Of a stretch of 64,000 nt of DNA, positions 44,287 to 52,767 are shown one piece after another (within the stretch, counting starts at the first letter, position 1; each line of letters starts with the position of its first letter). Origin of the DNA: Actinobacillus arthritidis (GTDB lineage Bacteria > Pseudomonadota > Gammaproteobacteria > Enterobacterales > Pasteurellaceae); contig NZ_CP103833.1 of NCBI RefSeq assembly GCF_029774155.1, positions 558,001-622,000 on the forward strand, read 5' to 3'. Below the pieces are notes generated by a model that worked only from the letters and a program-made list of their open reading frames with translations, was not told the DNA's origin and searched no databases. The position numbers and the translations under genes were made by a program.

Positions 44287-44581
44287 CTATTTCACGTTTA
44301 CGGGAAACAGATAACAGAAGGATTGTTCCAGAATCCATAGGAAGAGGGGAGAGATATTCTCCTTTCTATATGTACTTGCTCTTTCAAAAGCAAATGGCAA
44401 ACGTAAATTTCTGATTTATCTGGTGCATTAGATTTTTAATATTTTCAATTTTTCCTTTGAAAAAGTGTGATCAAGTAACATTTTTTCATTGGAAAAAATG
44501 TGTTTTTATTGCGAATTTTCCTTTGAAAAAATGTTGAATTGTCCTTAGAATAGTTTCCAAAGAATAGAAAATGAGCAAATT
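44287..44581. other. Intergenic region upstream of AAA ATPase
   Basis: 295 bp without an open frame. The second half is AT-rich and holds the three TTTTC-N4-GAAAA palindromes listed separately. A weaker copy of the motif may lie around 44553-44566. Otherwise I see nothing. Confidence 0.6.
44449..44529. promoter_or_regulatory. Three TTTTC-N4-GAAAA palindromes at 33-bp spacing
   Basis: Boxes at 44449-44464 (TTTTTCCTTTGAAAAA), 44481-44498 (core TTTTCATTGGAAAA) and 44516-44529 (TTTTCCTTTGAAAA) have centres at 44456.5, 44489.5 and 44522.5, exactly 33 bp apart. The sequence between boxes is not conserved, so this is not a tandem repeat but looks like a row of operator sites, 53 bp before the ATPase start. 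Confidence 0.55.
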
Positions 44582-45877
44582 ATGCAAAGAAAAATAATTC
44601 AATCCTTAGAAAAATGGAAACAGAAACCTAACCGCAAGCCTTTAATTATTCAAGGGGCAAGACAAGTGGGTAAAACGTGGGCGATGAAGCGTTTTGGTAA
44701 GCAATCTTTTGAAAAGGTGGCGTACATTAACTTCGATAATAATCCACGAATGAAAACGCTATTTTCGGGAGATTATGATATTAACCGCTTGATTCTTGGT
44801 TTAAAAATTGAAAGTGGTGTAGATATTCAAGCTGAAAATACACTGATTATTTTTGATGAAGTACAAGAAGTACCACAGGCACTCTCTTCGCTCAAATATT
44901 TTTATGAAAATGCACCGCAATTTTATATTGTAGCGGCAGGATCATTACTTGGTGTGTCATTGCATCATCAGATTTCTTTTCCTGTGGGCAAAGTGGATTT
45001 TCTACCGCTTTACCCGATGGATTTTCACGAGTTTTTGATCGCACTTGGCAAGCAAGATTTAGTGCAGTTACTGGAACTCAAAGATTGGTCGCTTATTTCT
45101 GCGATGAAAACAAGTTATATTGATTTGCTACGCCAATATTATTTTGTGGGTGGAATGCCTGAAGCCGTGAAAGTCTTTGTAGAAACACAAAACTTTGATG
45201 AAGTCCGCCAAGTGCAACGTAATTTATTGATGGCGTACGAACAGGATTTTTCTAAGCATATTCGAGATGGACAGACAGTACAAAAAGTGCGGTCAATTTG
45301 GGCTTCAATTCCTGAACAACTTGCCAAAGAAAACAAAAAGTTCATCTACTCACACCTGCAAAAAGGGGCGAGAAGTAAAGATTACGAAATCGCATTGCAA
45401 TGGCTGAAAGACAGCGGTTTAGCGCATTCCGTGCCACGTGTGAAAAAGCCTCATTTACCACTTTCTGCCTATCAAGACGGCGCATTTAAACTTTATGCAT
45501 TGGATGTGGGATTGCTTGCCGCTCAAAGCCATTTAGATGTTAGCGTTCTGCTTGAAGGTAGCCGTATTTTTACCGAATTTAAAGGCGCTTTAACCGAGCA
45601 ATATGTGCTACAACAGCTTATTGCTACCCAAGAAAATCCTGTGTTCTACTGGGCAACCGAAAAAGGCACAGCGGAAGTAGATTTTGTCTTACAACGCAAA
45701 CAAGCCGTGATTCCGATTGAAGTGAAAGCGGAAGAAAATCTCAAAGCTAAAAGTTTAAAAGTATATGTGGAACAGTTCCAACCTGAACAAGCAGTTAGGT
45801 TTTCAATAGCGGATTTTAGGGAACAGGATTGGCTGGTGAATGTGCCGTTGTATGGGGTTACTATTCGATTTAAATAG
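44582..45877 (+). CDS. AAA ATPase with DUF4143 domain
   Basis: A 431-residue ATP-binding protein. Walker A is QGARQVGKTWAMK near residue 24 and Walker B TLIIFDEVQEV near residue 95. The C-terminal DUF4143 region includes FKGALTEQYVLQQL and a nuclease-like strand pair TAEVDFVLQRKQAVIPIEVKAEE, whose D...E-K spacing recalls PD-(D/E)XK enzymes. These proteins are frequent, patchily distributed accessory genes of unknown role. It contains an H. influenzae-type USS (45285-45293) and ends next to a Neisseria-type uptake hairpin. Confidence 0.8.
   Translation: MQRKIIQSLEKWKQKPNRKPLIIQGARQVGKTWAMKRFGKQSFEKVAYINFDNNPRMKTLFSGDYDINRLILGLKIESGVDIQAENTLIIFDEVQEVPQALSSLKYFYENAPQFYIVAAGSLLGVSLHHQISFPVGKVDFLPLYPMDFHEFLIALGKQDLVQLLELKDWSLISAMKTSYIDLLRQYYFVGGMPEAVKVFVETQNFDEVRQVQRNLLMAYEQDFSKHIRDGQTVQKVRSIWASIPEQLAKENKKFIYSHLQKGARSKDYEIALQWLKDSGLAHSVPRVKKPHLPLSAYQDGAFKLYALDVGLLAAQSHLDVSVLLEGSRIFTEFKGALTEQYVLQQLIATQENPVFYWATEKGTAEVDFVLQRKQAVIPIEVKAEENLKAKSLKVYVEQFQPEQAVRFSIADFREQDWLVNVPLYGVTIRFK
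45285..45293 (+). repeat. H. influenzae-type uptake sequence in the AAA gene
   Basis: Exact AAGTGCGGT followed by CAATTT in coding sequence, matching the extended H. influenzae signal. Confidence 0.7.
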
Positions 45878-45884
45878 AAAAATA

Positions 45885-45913
45885 CCATCTGAAATTTAGA
45901 TTTCAGACGGCAT
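45885..45913. repeat. Neisseria-type DNA uptake sequence in an inverted pair
   Basis: The right arm reads TTCAGACGGCAT (45902-45913), the reverse complement of the 12-mer neisserial DUS ATGCCGTCTGAA. The left arm CCATCTGAAAT pairs with ATTTCAGACGG over 11 bp with one mismatch. It lies between the convergent AAA gene and methyltransferase and probably terminates both, as DUS hairpins do in Neisseria. Confidence 0.88.
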
Positions 45914-45917
45914 TGTT

Positions 45918-46892
45918 TTATCTTGGATTTTTATGTTTAATCAAAATTCTAAAATAGGGTGTCTTACCATTAATAGATAAATCCTTACCATCATCACCTT
46001 TTCTAAATTTAATAATCTCAAATTGCTCAGGATTAAATTTATGTAAAAAAGTAATAGGAACTCCTATTGCACCCTCATAATCTATCGGAATATCTTTGGT
46101 TTTATTAACATTTATTCCATTGTAATTGTCATATCTAGGATAATATGATTCATTTCCAATATACGTTTTCGTAAGCGGTATATCTTCATGGCGTTTTTCA
46201 TTATCTAAATTCGTTAACCAAAGACAATTGTTAGGAGACACTATTCTATTACCCAAGTGATCAATTTTTGTTTCGGTACCATATAATGCATAATGTTCAG
46301 GAACTAAAAAACCTGAAATCCCACGCCCCAAATTAATACCTAACCAAGCACTATTATTTTGAATTAAATCGAAAATTTCTTTATAAGTAATAGCATTTAT
46401 ATTACCAATAATAAGGAATTGTTTATTATATTTTACTAATTGAGCAACAAATTCTCTAAATAATGAAAATGGTGGGTTTGTTACCACAATATCTGATTGT
46501 TTAAGTAATTCAATGCTTTCTGTACTTCTAAAATCACCATCTCCTTTGAAAAAATGAACATCATCTAAAGTTGGAGTTAATGATTCTTTACCTGTATATT
46601 CATAATAAAAAGCTTGCTTATTTTTTTCATCATCTATAAAAAGGTCATTACTTACTGGTTTATAACATGCTGTTATTACTTTTTTTATTCCTAATGTTTC
46701 AAAATTAGTTGCAAAATAAGTATAAAATTGACTAAGGGTTACATCATCACAATTACAGAAAATTGTTTTTCCTTTAAAGTGCTTAGTGTAATGTTGTAAT
46801 TCTCTTTCAATATCAGATAGTTGAGTATAAAACTCGTCATTCTTATTTAATTTTGCTTTTCTTAATAAAGAATGTTGTACTTCTCTAGCCAT
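45918..46892 (-). CDS. EcoRI-like adenine-N6 DNA methyltransferase
   Basis: A 324-residue enzyme matching M.EcoRI from end to end: KLNKNDEFYTQLSDIE, IFCNCDDVTLSQFYTYF, KKVITACYK and the catalytic motif DIVVTNPPFSLF near residue 138. M.EcoRI methylates the inner adenine of GAATTC and protects the host from the partner endonuclease. The start is 3 bp after the restriction gene's stop, the same order as in the classical EcoRI plasmid operon. GAATTC occurs in this window (for example 32523), so the host needs this protection. High AT content compared with core genes suggests transfer. Confidence 0.9.
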   Translation of the reverse strand: MAREVQHSLLRKAKLNKNDEFYTQLSDIERELQHYTKHFKGKTIFCNCDDVTLSQFYTYFATNFETLGIKKVITACYKPVSNDLFIDDEKNKQAFYYEYTGKESLTPTLDDVHFFKGDGDFRSTESIELLKQSDIVVTNPPFSLFREFVAQLVKYNKQFLIIGNINAITYKEIFDLIQNNSAWLGINLGRGISGFLVPEHYALYGTETKIDHLGNRIVSPNNCLWLTNLDNEKRHEDIPLTKTYIGNESYYPRYDNYNGINVNKTKDIPIDYEGAIGVPITFLHKFNPEQFEIIKFRKGDDGKDLSINGKTPYFRILIKHKNPR

Positions 46893-46895
46893 AAT

Positions 46896-47733
46896 TTAAT
46901 TATTTTTAGTAAGTTGATTAAATAAATCGCTACCCAATACTTTTAATGATGTACGAGCAGTATCAAGCATGACTGAAAACATATTATCTATATCCCAATG
47001 TTGGCCATTGCCCTGTGTATAAATAGAAGTCGCTTGTAACATTATTGTTTTATCATTATGTTTAATAAATCTATTCTGACACAGATTGGTGTTGATCGGC
47101 ATTCCATAATTAGCGGCAGTTAGCCTATCTAATCTATTTAGCATTCCTGAATTATATTCTAGAACAACTATTCTGCCATCTGGTCTTGTTATTGAAAGTG
47201 TTTCAGTTAGAAAATTAGACCCTTCTAAGAATAAAACATAAGGAAAATGTGATTCTCGCAACATAAAATTAGCAATTTCCGCAATGTTTTTATGAGAACG
47301 CTCAATAGCATTACCTGTCGCCATTAAATCCTGATCACTATTTTTTCCAACTAATTTTCCTTGCTTAATGTTTTCAATATCCTTACCTTGATGCTTGGCT
47401 TCGGAAACTAAGATTACTCTCCATTCACCATTATCATCTAATACTTCAATAATACCGCCATCAGGCTTAATGCTAGAATTTGAAACGAAGAGTGTTTGTC
47501 CTAATTCGCTATCAAGCTTTTTCAAAGACTGATTAATTTCTTCTTTACTAACACTGGTACGATAACGAAAAGATAGCTTTGGAAACTCTGTCTTAAGATA
47601 AACTTGAACCTGTTTGGAAACATTAGAAACAACATTATCGTGAGATTTAGCTTCCTCTCCAAAAATACCAATAACACCTTTAGCATCTTTATGCTTGCGA
47701 TGTTAAACGAGTTGATTGATTTTTCTTTGCCAT
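46896..47733 (-). CDS. EcoRI-like restriction endonuclease (frameshift near start)
   Basis: From codon about 14 onward this is a close homologue of EcoRI, a homodimer cutting GAATTC. Conserved are the catalytic D and E-x-K in SSIKPDGGI and VSEAKHQGKD (D91, E111, K113 in EcoRI), the recognition helix GNAIERSHKNIAEIANFM, and YVLFLEGSNFL. The start is ATG 47733 (GGAA upstream): it reads MAKKNQSTRLTSQ and then hits a stop. Removing one G near 47697 continues as HKDAKGVIGIFGEEAKSH. Corrected length is 278 residues against 277 in EcoRI. If the indel were real the enzyme would be inactive while the methylase stays, a common decay route, but error is likelier given the other indels. Confidence 0.9.
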
Positions 47734-47820
47734 TAGCAATTCCTACCTTATATTTACATATATCATTACTTATTATAACAGATTTATCTACGATCATTAC
47801 TTTAATGAAGCAATTAAAAA

Positions 47821-47846
47821 CGCCGTCTGAAACTTTCCAGACAGCA
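47821..47846. repeat. Neisseria-type DNA uptake sequence, second hairpin
   Basis: GCCGTCTGAA at 47822-47831 is the exact 10-mer neisserial DUS. CAGACAGC at 47838-47845 pairs with it with one mismatch. Together with the hairpin at 45885 it brackets the restriction-modification genes. Confidence 0.88.
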
Positions 47847-47990
47847 TACTTTCTTAAAACCTCACCAAAATCTTCCCAATTTGCTGATTGCTAAGCCGCC
47901 AAATATAAATTTTTTCGCTTATGCGAGTTTTTCTTGGAATAGTTAGGCTAATATAACTGATATAAACTTTATAAGATAAAAGGAAGATTT

Positions 47991-48809
47991 ATGGTTACCC
48001 ATACCGTTATTATTAGTGATCGAGCAAAAGACAATATCACGGTTTATACAAAAGAACCTGTGTTTTTAGCGATTGCGGATCGTGAAGATTTAAAAGCATT
48101 AAAACATTTAGAAGAAGCGAATAGAGCAGGAATTTATATTTTATTAGGTGAGAATCAGCGTTATGTTGGGCAGGCGAGCGGAAAAATTTATGATCGCCTA
48201 ATTACGCATAATGACAATAAAGAGTGGTGGAGTAAGATTATTTTCTTTGGGCGTGAAGATGGGCATTTAGATAAATCACAAACTGATTATCTTGAGAAGA
48301 AATTAATTGAGGCTTTTCAGAAAACCGATTTAACGTTAGATAATGCTACTTCGGGTAATACGTCTTTTATTGAAAAAACAAGTAAGATCAAGGCAGATAA
48401 TGTTTGGAATATCGCTCAAGAAATCTTAGATGAAGTTGCGCATATTAATATATTTGAAAGCTATGCGACAGAGGAAGAAGAAAACCAAATTGCTCAGATC
48501 TATATTGAACTGGATAAACATAAAATCTCAGGCAAAAGTTACCGAGACAATCAGAAAAATTTCTTTTTATTTTTATTGAAACAGCCTAAATATCGTTCTT
48601 TAGTGGAAGATTTTTGTTTAAATGGAAAGCCAACAGCTTCCTATTGTATTGGAAGCGAACCGAGTCTTAGACCAAATGGGATGAAATATACTACTCAGCT
48701 TGAAGAGGATATTTATCTTTATTCACATTTATCTACCAAAGAACGCCGACGAGCGATTCAAAATTTTACAGACGCAACAGGTTTAAAAGTGGTGTTTCAT
48801 TGGGATTAA
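47991..48809 (+). CDS. GIY-YIG domain protein
   Basis: A 272-residue protein whose first third has the GIY-YIG nuclease core: AGIYILLGENQRYVGQAS, with G-I-Y and Y-V-G at the usual spacing, near residues 45-62, and an Arg two turns on (YDRLITHN). The Glu expected later in the fold may be in DYLEKKLIEAF. The C-terminal part resembles a DUF4357-type domain (GKPTASYCIGSEPSL). This architecture is common in accessory loci, with unknown targets. It lies 145 bp from the neisserial DUS hairpin next to the EcoRI-like genes. Confidence 0.75.
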   Translation: MVTHTVIISDRAKDNITVYTKEPVFLAIADREDLKALKHLEEANRAGIYILLGENQRYVGQASGKIYDRLITHNDNKEWWSKIIFFGREDGHLDKSQTDYLEKKLIEAFQKTDLTLDNATSGNTSFIEKTSKIKADNVWNIAQEILDEVAHINIFESYATEEEENQIAQIYIELDKHKISGKSYRDNQKNFFLFLLKQPKYRSLVEDFCLNGKPTASYCIGSEPSLRPNGMKYTTQLEEDIYLYSHLSTKERRRAIQNFTDATGLKVVFHWD

Positions 48810-48841
48810 AAAAAGTCTGAGGAATATCCTCAGACTTTTTT
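48809..48841. terminator. Bidirectional terminator
   Basis: Nine-bp stem GTCTGAGGA/TCCTCAGAC with a 3-base loop, A-run before and T-run after, between two convergent genes. Confidence 0.9.
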
Positions 48842-49736
48842 ATGGCTTCGTAAACATTTTTCGGCAAATGTCTGTGAGTAAATCAAATACTTTTAGCACG
48901 CGTGCTGGGGTTATGGTTTGATAAGGGCGATAGAGATAGAGTCGCCAGTGGTCAATGGAAATATCAGGGAAAAGCTGGACTAATTGACCATTTGCCAGAT
49001 AAGGCTTTGCCATAAAATCGCTAATCAGTCCAGCACATTGCCCCATTAAAATAGCTTGTAAGGCACTGTAATTGTCTACGGAATAAAAGGCAATATTGCG
49101 AGGTACAAGCGTAATTTTTTCGTTGAGCGGTAAATTCCACGAACGCCCCGTACTAGCGTTGATAGGTTGGTAAATCGGGAAATGGCGTTGAAAATCGTCA
49201 AAATCTTTAGGGGTCCCATACTTGGCGAGTAATTCGGGAGAGCAGACTAACATATCGCCCACTGTTGCAATTTTACGTACGATAAAATTAGGATCAGGCT
49301 CTAATCCAATACGTAGACCAATATCAATACGGTCTTCAATCATATCCAGCTTACCCATATCTTCTCGCCAATCAATAATAATGCCGGGGTAGGGTAAAAG
49401 TGCGGTCAATAACTCACGAATTATGACATCGTTTTCCCGCCACGCAGGCACAGTGATTCGCACAATTCCTTGCATTTCATCCGCTTGTTCTTTGCCCATT
49501 TTCAATAAGGCTTCGCTATCGGTAAGTAGTCGCTGTGCTTTAGGGAGAAATTTTTCGCCAAAGCTGGTTAGCTTGACATTACGCGTGCTACGTTTAAATA
49601 GCGGTTCTCCCAATTCAGCTTCCAGTTCATTGATAACACGGGTCACGACCGATGGGGAAATATTCAAGCGATTGGCGGTTTCTCTGAAATTTAAGGTTTC
49701 AGCGACAAGGCAAAAATGTTTGAGTTTAGTGAGCAT
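48840..49736 (-). CDS. LysR-family transcriptional regulator
   Basis: A 298-residue LTTR with helix-turn-helix at residues 15-40 (NFRETANRLNISPSVVTRV) and EAELGEPLFKRSTRNVKLT. The effector domain has the CrgA-like group pattern (RIDIGLRIGLEPDPNFI). It is divergent from the hydrolase-transporter cassette, separated by 110 bp, and probably controls it. It carries an H. influenzae-type USS core at 49398-49406. Confidence 0.87.
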   Translation of the reverse strand: MLTKLKHFCLVAETLNFRETANRLNISPSVVTRVINELEAELGEPLFKRSTRNVKLTSFGEKFLPKAQRLLTDSEALLKMGKEQADEMQGIVRITVPAWRENDVIIRELLTALLPYPGIIIDWREDMGKLDMIEDRIDIGLRIGLEPDPNFIVRKIATVGDMLVCSPELLAKYGTPKDFDDFQRHFPIYQPINASTGRSWNLPLNEKITLVPRNIAFYSVDNYSALQAILMGQCAGLISDFMAKPYLANGQLVQLFPDISIDHWRLYLYRPYQTITPARVLKVFDLLTDICRKMFTKP

Positions 49737-49846
49737 ATTGTTCTCTTTTTAAGAATATTTTGTTCTTATTTTATTGATATTTTTCTCACAATTCCAGCTC
49801 TATAATATGCTCATCAAAACGAAACGTATATTTAAAAGGAAACACA

Positions 49847-50986
49847 ATGAAATTCAAACTCAAAACCTTAACTTCAGCATTGGTTTTAGGTACATCATTC
49901 TTAGGAGCATCAGCAATGGCAAGCATTACCCCAAAACGCAACGGCAGTTGAAGTACCTGCACAACACATTCAATTAACCCAAGAATGGGATAAAACTTTC
50001 CCGAAATCAGACAAAGTAGAACATCGCAAAGTGACCTTCAAAAACCGTTACGGCATTACCTTGGTCGGTGATTTATATGTGCCAAAAGGTGCAACAGGCA
50101 AATTAGCGGCGATTGCGGTAAGCGGTCCGTTTGGAGCTGTGAAAGAGCAATCATCGGGCTTATACGCACAACATATGGCGGAACGTGGTTTTGTCACACT
50201 GGCGTTTGACGGTTCATATACAGGCGAAAGCTCAGGTTTGCCACGCAACACCGCTTCGCCTGAAATTAACACTGACGACTTTATTTCTGCCGTAGATTTT
50301 TTAGGCTCGTTAGATAATGTGGATCGTGAAAAAATCGGGATTTTAGGTATTTGCGGTTGGGGTGGTTTTGCTTTGAATGCGCTGTGAGCGACCCTCGCAT
50401 TAAAGCGGTTGCCGTCAGTACAATGTATGATATGACACGAGTGATGGCAGAAGGTTATGCAATCAAGATGGATCCTGCGCCGAAAGGACAATATGAACGT
50501 GTGCCAGCGATGACAACGGAAGTACGTTATAAAATGAAACAAGATTTAGCCAATGCACGTTGGGAAGTCGCTGTCAATGGTTATGCGTTAAATGGCAAAG
50601 CAGAAGACCACCTAATACCGCAAGATAAAATCACTGCTGAAACGCCGAGATTTGTGCGTGAATATTCAAACTATTATAAAACGCCACGTGGCTTCCACCC
50701 ACGCAGTGTAAACTCAACCGCAGGTTGGAACACTGCGATGGCGACATCATTTGTCAATATGCCGATTTTACAACGTGCAAATGAGCTAAAAGCCCCTGCT
50801 TTAGTGGTTCATGGTGAAATCGCTCACTCACGTTACTTTGGTGAAGATGCGTTTAAATCCTTGGGTAGCAAAGATAAAGAATTAGTCATCGTGCCAAACG
50901 CAACCCACACCGATTTATACGACGATGTGGCGAACAAAATCCCCTACGATAAATTTGAAGCGTTTTTTAAAGCGAACTTGAAATAA
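49847..50986 (+). CDS. Secreted alpha/beta hydrolase (two frameshifts in this sequence)
   Basis: ATG 49847 (AAAGGA upstream) opens a signal peptide, MKFKLKTLTSALVLGTSF and a cleavage site near ASAMA. The frame breaks at the CCCC run near 49930 and continues one base over as QNATAVEVPAQHIQL. A second break near 50384 (a G missing in AATGCG(G)CTG) moves it back, giving a 379-residue protein. The alpha/beta-hydrolase features are VSGPFGAVKEQSSGLYAQ, LAFDGSYTGESSG, the nucleophile elbow region GILGICGWGGFALNA (Cys as nucleophile, as in dienelactone hydrolases) and the C-terminal His in NATHTDLYDDV. It belongs to the YcjY-like group of exported hydrolases. First gene of the cassette. Confidence 0.82.
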
Positions 50987-51050
50987 TCTTAAAAAAGGAC
51001 AGGAGATGGAAGTTTCCTGTCTTTTGTCTTCAATAAACGAGAGAAAACGG

Positions 51051-52217
51051 ATGCAAAACAATAAATTCCTGATTGCCATTCTTGCCTTAGGGGTTTTTGG
51101 TATTTTAAATACGGAAATGGGGATCGTCGGCATTATTCCGATTATTGCCGAACATTTCCAAATCAGTGTGCCGGATGCGGGTTGGCTGGTCAGCCTGTTT
51201 GCCCTTGTGGTCGCCTTTTCCGCTCCTGTTACACCGATATTGTTTTCTAAAATGAACCGTAAAAGTGTGATGGTTTTAGCCTTGTGTGTGTTTGTGGTAA
51301 GCAATGTGATTGCCGCTGTTTCCGACAGCTATAGCGTACAACTGATTGCCCGTGCCGTACCTGCCTTTTTCCACCCAGTGTATGTGACTATCGCTTTCAC
51401 GGCGGCATTGTCAGTGCCGAAAGAGGAGTCCCCGAAAGCTGTGGCAAAAGTCTTTGTGGGGGTATCGGCTGGTATGGTGCTTGGCGTGCCGATCACGAGT
51501 TTTATTGCCGATAATCTGAATTATCAGGTCGCGATGATTTTCTTTGGTGTCGTTAATTTAATTGTGCTACTGGCAACTATTAAATTTGTGCCATCTATGC
51601 CTGTACGTGAAACGCTCAGTTATGGCGAACAGCTTAGCGTCTTAAGAAAGCCTGTTTTGTGGTTTTCCATTGGTGCAGGGATTTTAATGAATGCGGTTTT
51701 GTTCGGTTTTTACAGTTATCTTTCCGATTATCTGCAATCTGTTACGCAAATTTCATTTAAAATCATCAGTTTGTTACTCTTTGTTTATGGTATGGCAAAT
51801 ATTATCGGCAACGTGTTGGCAGGTAAATTCTTGGCAAAATCGCCATTCACGACCTTGCAAACTATGCCGCTCATTCTGTTGGCTTTATACAGTTTATTGT
51901 TTGCGACCGGAGAAACGCTTTGGGCAGTAACGGGCATTTTGTTATTGCTCGGTATTTCGGTTGGACTCGCCAACAACGGTATTCAATATATGGTCAGCAC
52001 TGCCGCCCCCGAGGCACCTGAATTTGCCAATGGTTTATTTTTGACCGTCGCTAATCTCGGCACAACACTCGGCACCTTTGTGTGTGGCTTATTTATTTCA
52101 GGCTGGGGGCCGAGAGCTTCCGTATTGGGGGCAATATTATTCGTTATATTAGGCTTTATAGGTATTCTCTTTCGTAACCGAGTGTATCGGAACACTGCTA
52201 AAATTACCGTATTGTAA
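51051..52217 (+). CDS. MFS transporter of the arabinose-efflux type
   Basis: A 388-residue, 12-helix transporter of the DHA1 family. The N-terminal NTEMGIVGIIPIIAEHF and the loop between helices 2 and 3 (APVTPILFSKMNRKSVM) match AraJ/YdhP-type efflux proteins, which export sugars or drugs. ATG 51051 (MQNNKFLI) is preferred over 51006, which would add 15 polar residues. Substrate unknown. It lies in the LysR-controlled cassette. Confidence 0.83.
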   Translation: MQNNKFLIAILALGVFGILNTEMGIVGIIPIIAEHFQISVPDAGWLVSLFALVVAFSAPVTPILFSKMNRKSVMVLALCVFVVSNVIAAVSDSYSVQLIARAVPAFFHPVYVTIAFTAALSVPKEESPKAVAKVFVGVSAGMVLGVPITSFIADNLNYQVAMIFFGVVNLIVLLATIKFVPSMPVRETLSYGEQLSVLRKPVLWFSIGAGILMNAVLFGFYSYLSDYLQSVTQISFKIISLLLFVYGMANIIGNVLAGKFLAKSPFTTLQTMPLILLALYSLLFATGETLWAVTGILLLLGISVGLANNGIQYMVSTAAPEAPEFANGLFLTVANLGTTLGTFVCGLFISGWGPRASVLGAILFVILGFIGILFRNRVYRNTAKITVL

Positions 52218-52293
52218 TCATCACAAGCGGCTAAATTTTTCTTGCTTTTTGCAAAAGTAGGATAAAATTCAACCGCATAGATTTGGAAAAAAT

Positions 52294-52722
52294 ATGAAAA
52301 AAACACTCTTATTTTTAACCGCACTTTTCACCACAATGAACGTTTTAGGACAGCCTATGCAGATCGAAATTCAACTTGCAAATTCTCAGGAAAAAATTAC
52401 CGCTTCCCTTGCTGATAACCAAACGGCACGTGATTTTTATGCCCAATTACCGCTTACCATGAAACTGGAAGATTATGCCAGTAGCGAAAAAATCGGTAGT
52501 GATATTCCCAAAAGCCTTGCCATCGCAGACAGCCCGAAAGGTTATGCAGGCAAGCAAGGCGATTTAACCTACTATGCACCGTGGGGTAATCTTGCGATTT
52601 TCTATACTGATTCCCACGTCGGCTACGCTAACGGCTTGGTTTATTTCGGCAAGCTGACTTCAGGACTGGATGTATTGCGTAAGATTGATGGCGAGGTGGT
52701 CACGATAAAAAAAGTGGAATAG
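52294..52722 (+). CDS. Cyclophilin-like fold protein, secreted
   Basis: A 142-residue precursor with a signal peptide (KKTLLFLTALFTTMNVLG). The mature part (MQIEIQLANSQEKI to the end) matches the cyclophilin-like family: TARDFYAQLPLTMKLEDY, then GDLTYYAPWGNLAIFY and GLVYFGKLTSGLDVL. Members share the cyclophilin barrel but usually lack isomerase residues, and their role is unclear. An H. influenzae-type USS core spans the signal-peptide codons (52318-52326). Confidence 0.8.
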   Translation: MKKTLLFLTALFTTMNVLGQPMQIEIQLANSQEKITASLADNQTARDFYAQLPLTMKLEDYASSEKIGSDIPKSLAIADSPKGYAGKQGDLTYYAPWGNLAIFYTDSHVGYANGLVYFGKLTSGLDVLRKIDGEVVTIKKVE

Positions 52723-52767
52723 ACTAAATAATCTTATTTTATTTCACAATTTCACAGGAGAAATTTA

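Noticed and set aside
44582-45877. AAA/DUF4143 gene as part of the EcoRI-like cassette
   Set aside because: It is convergent, lies outside the DUS-bracketed segment and carries a Haemophilus-type uptake sequence, so a common origin is not supported.
47522-47797. A 91-codon frame upstream of the EcoRI-like gene on the minus strand
   Set aside because: Its peptide has no family resemblance, while another frame of the same DNA gives the EcoRI N terminus.
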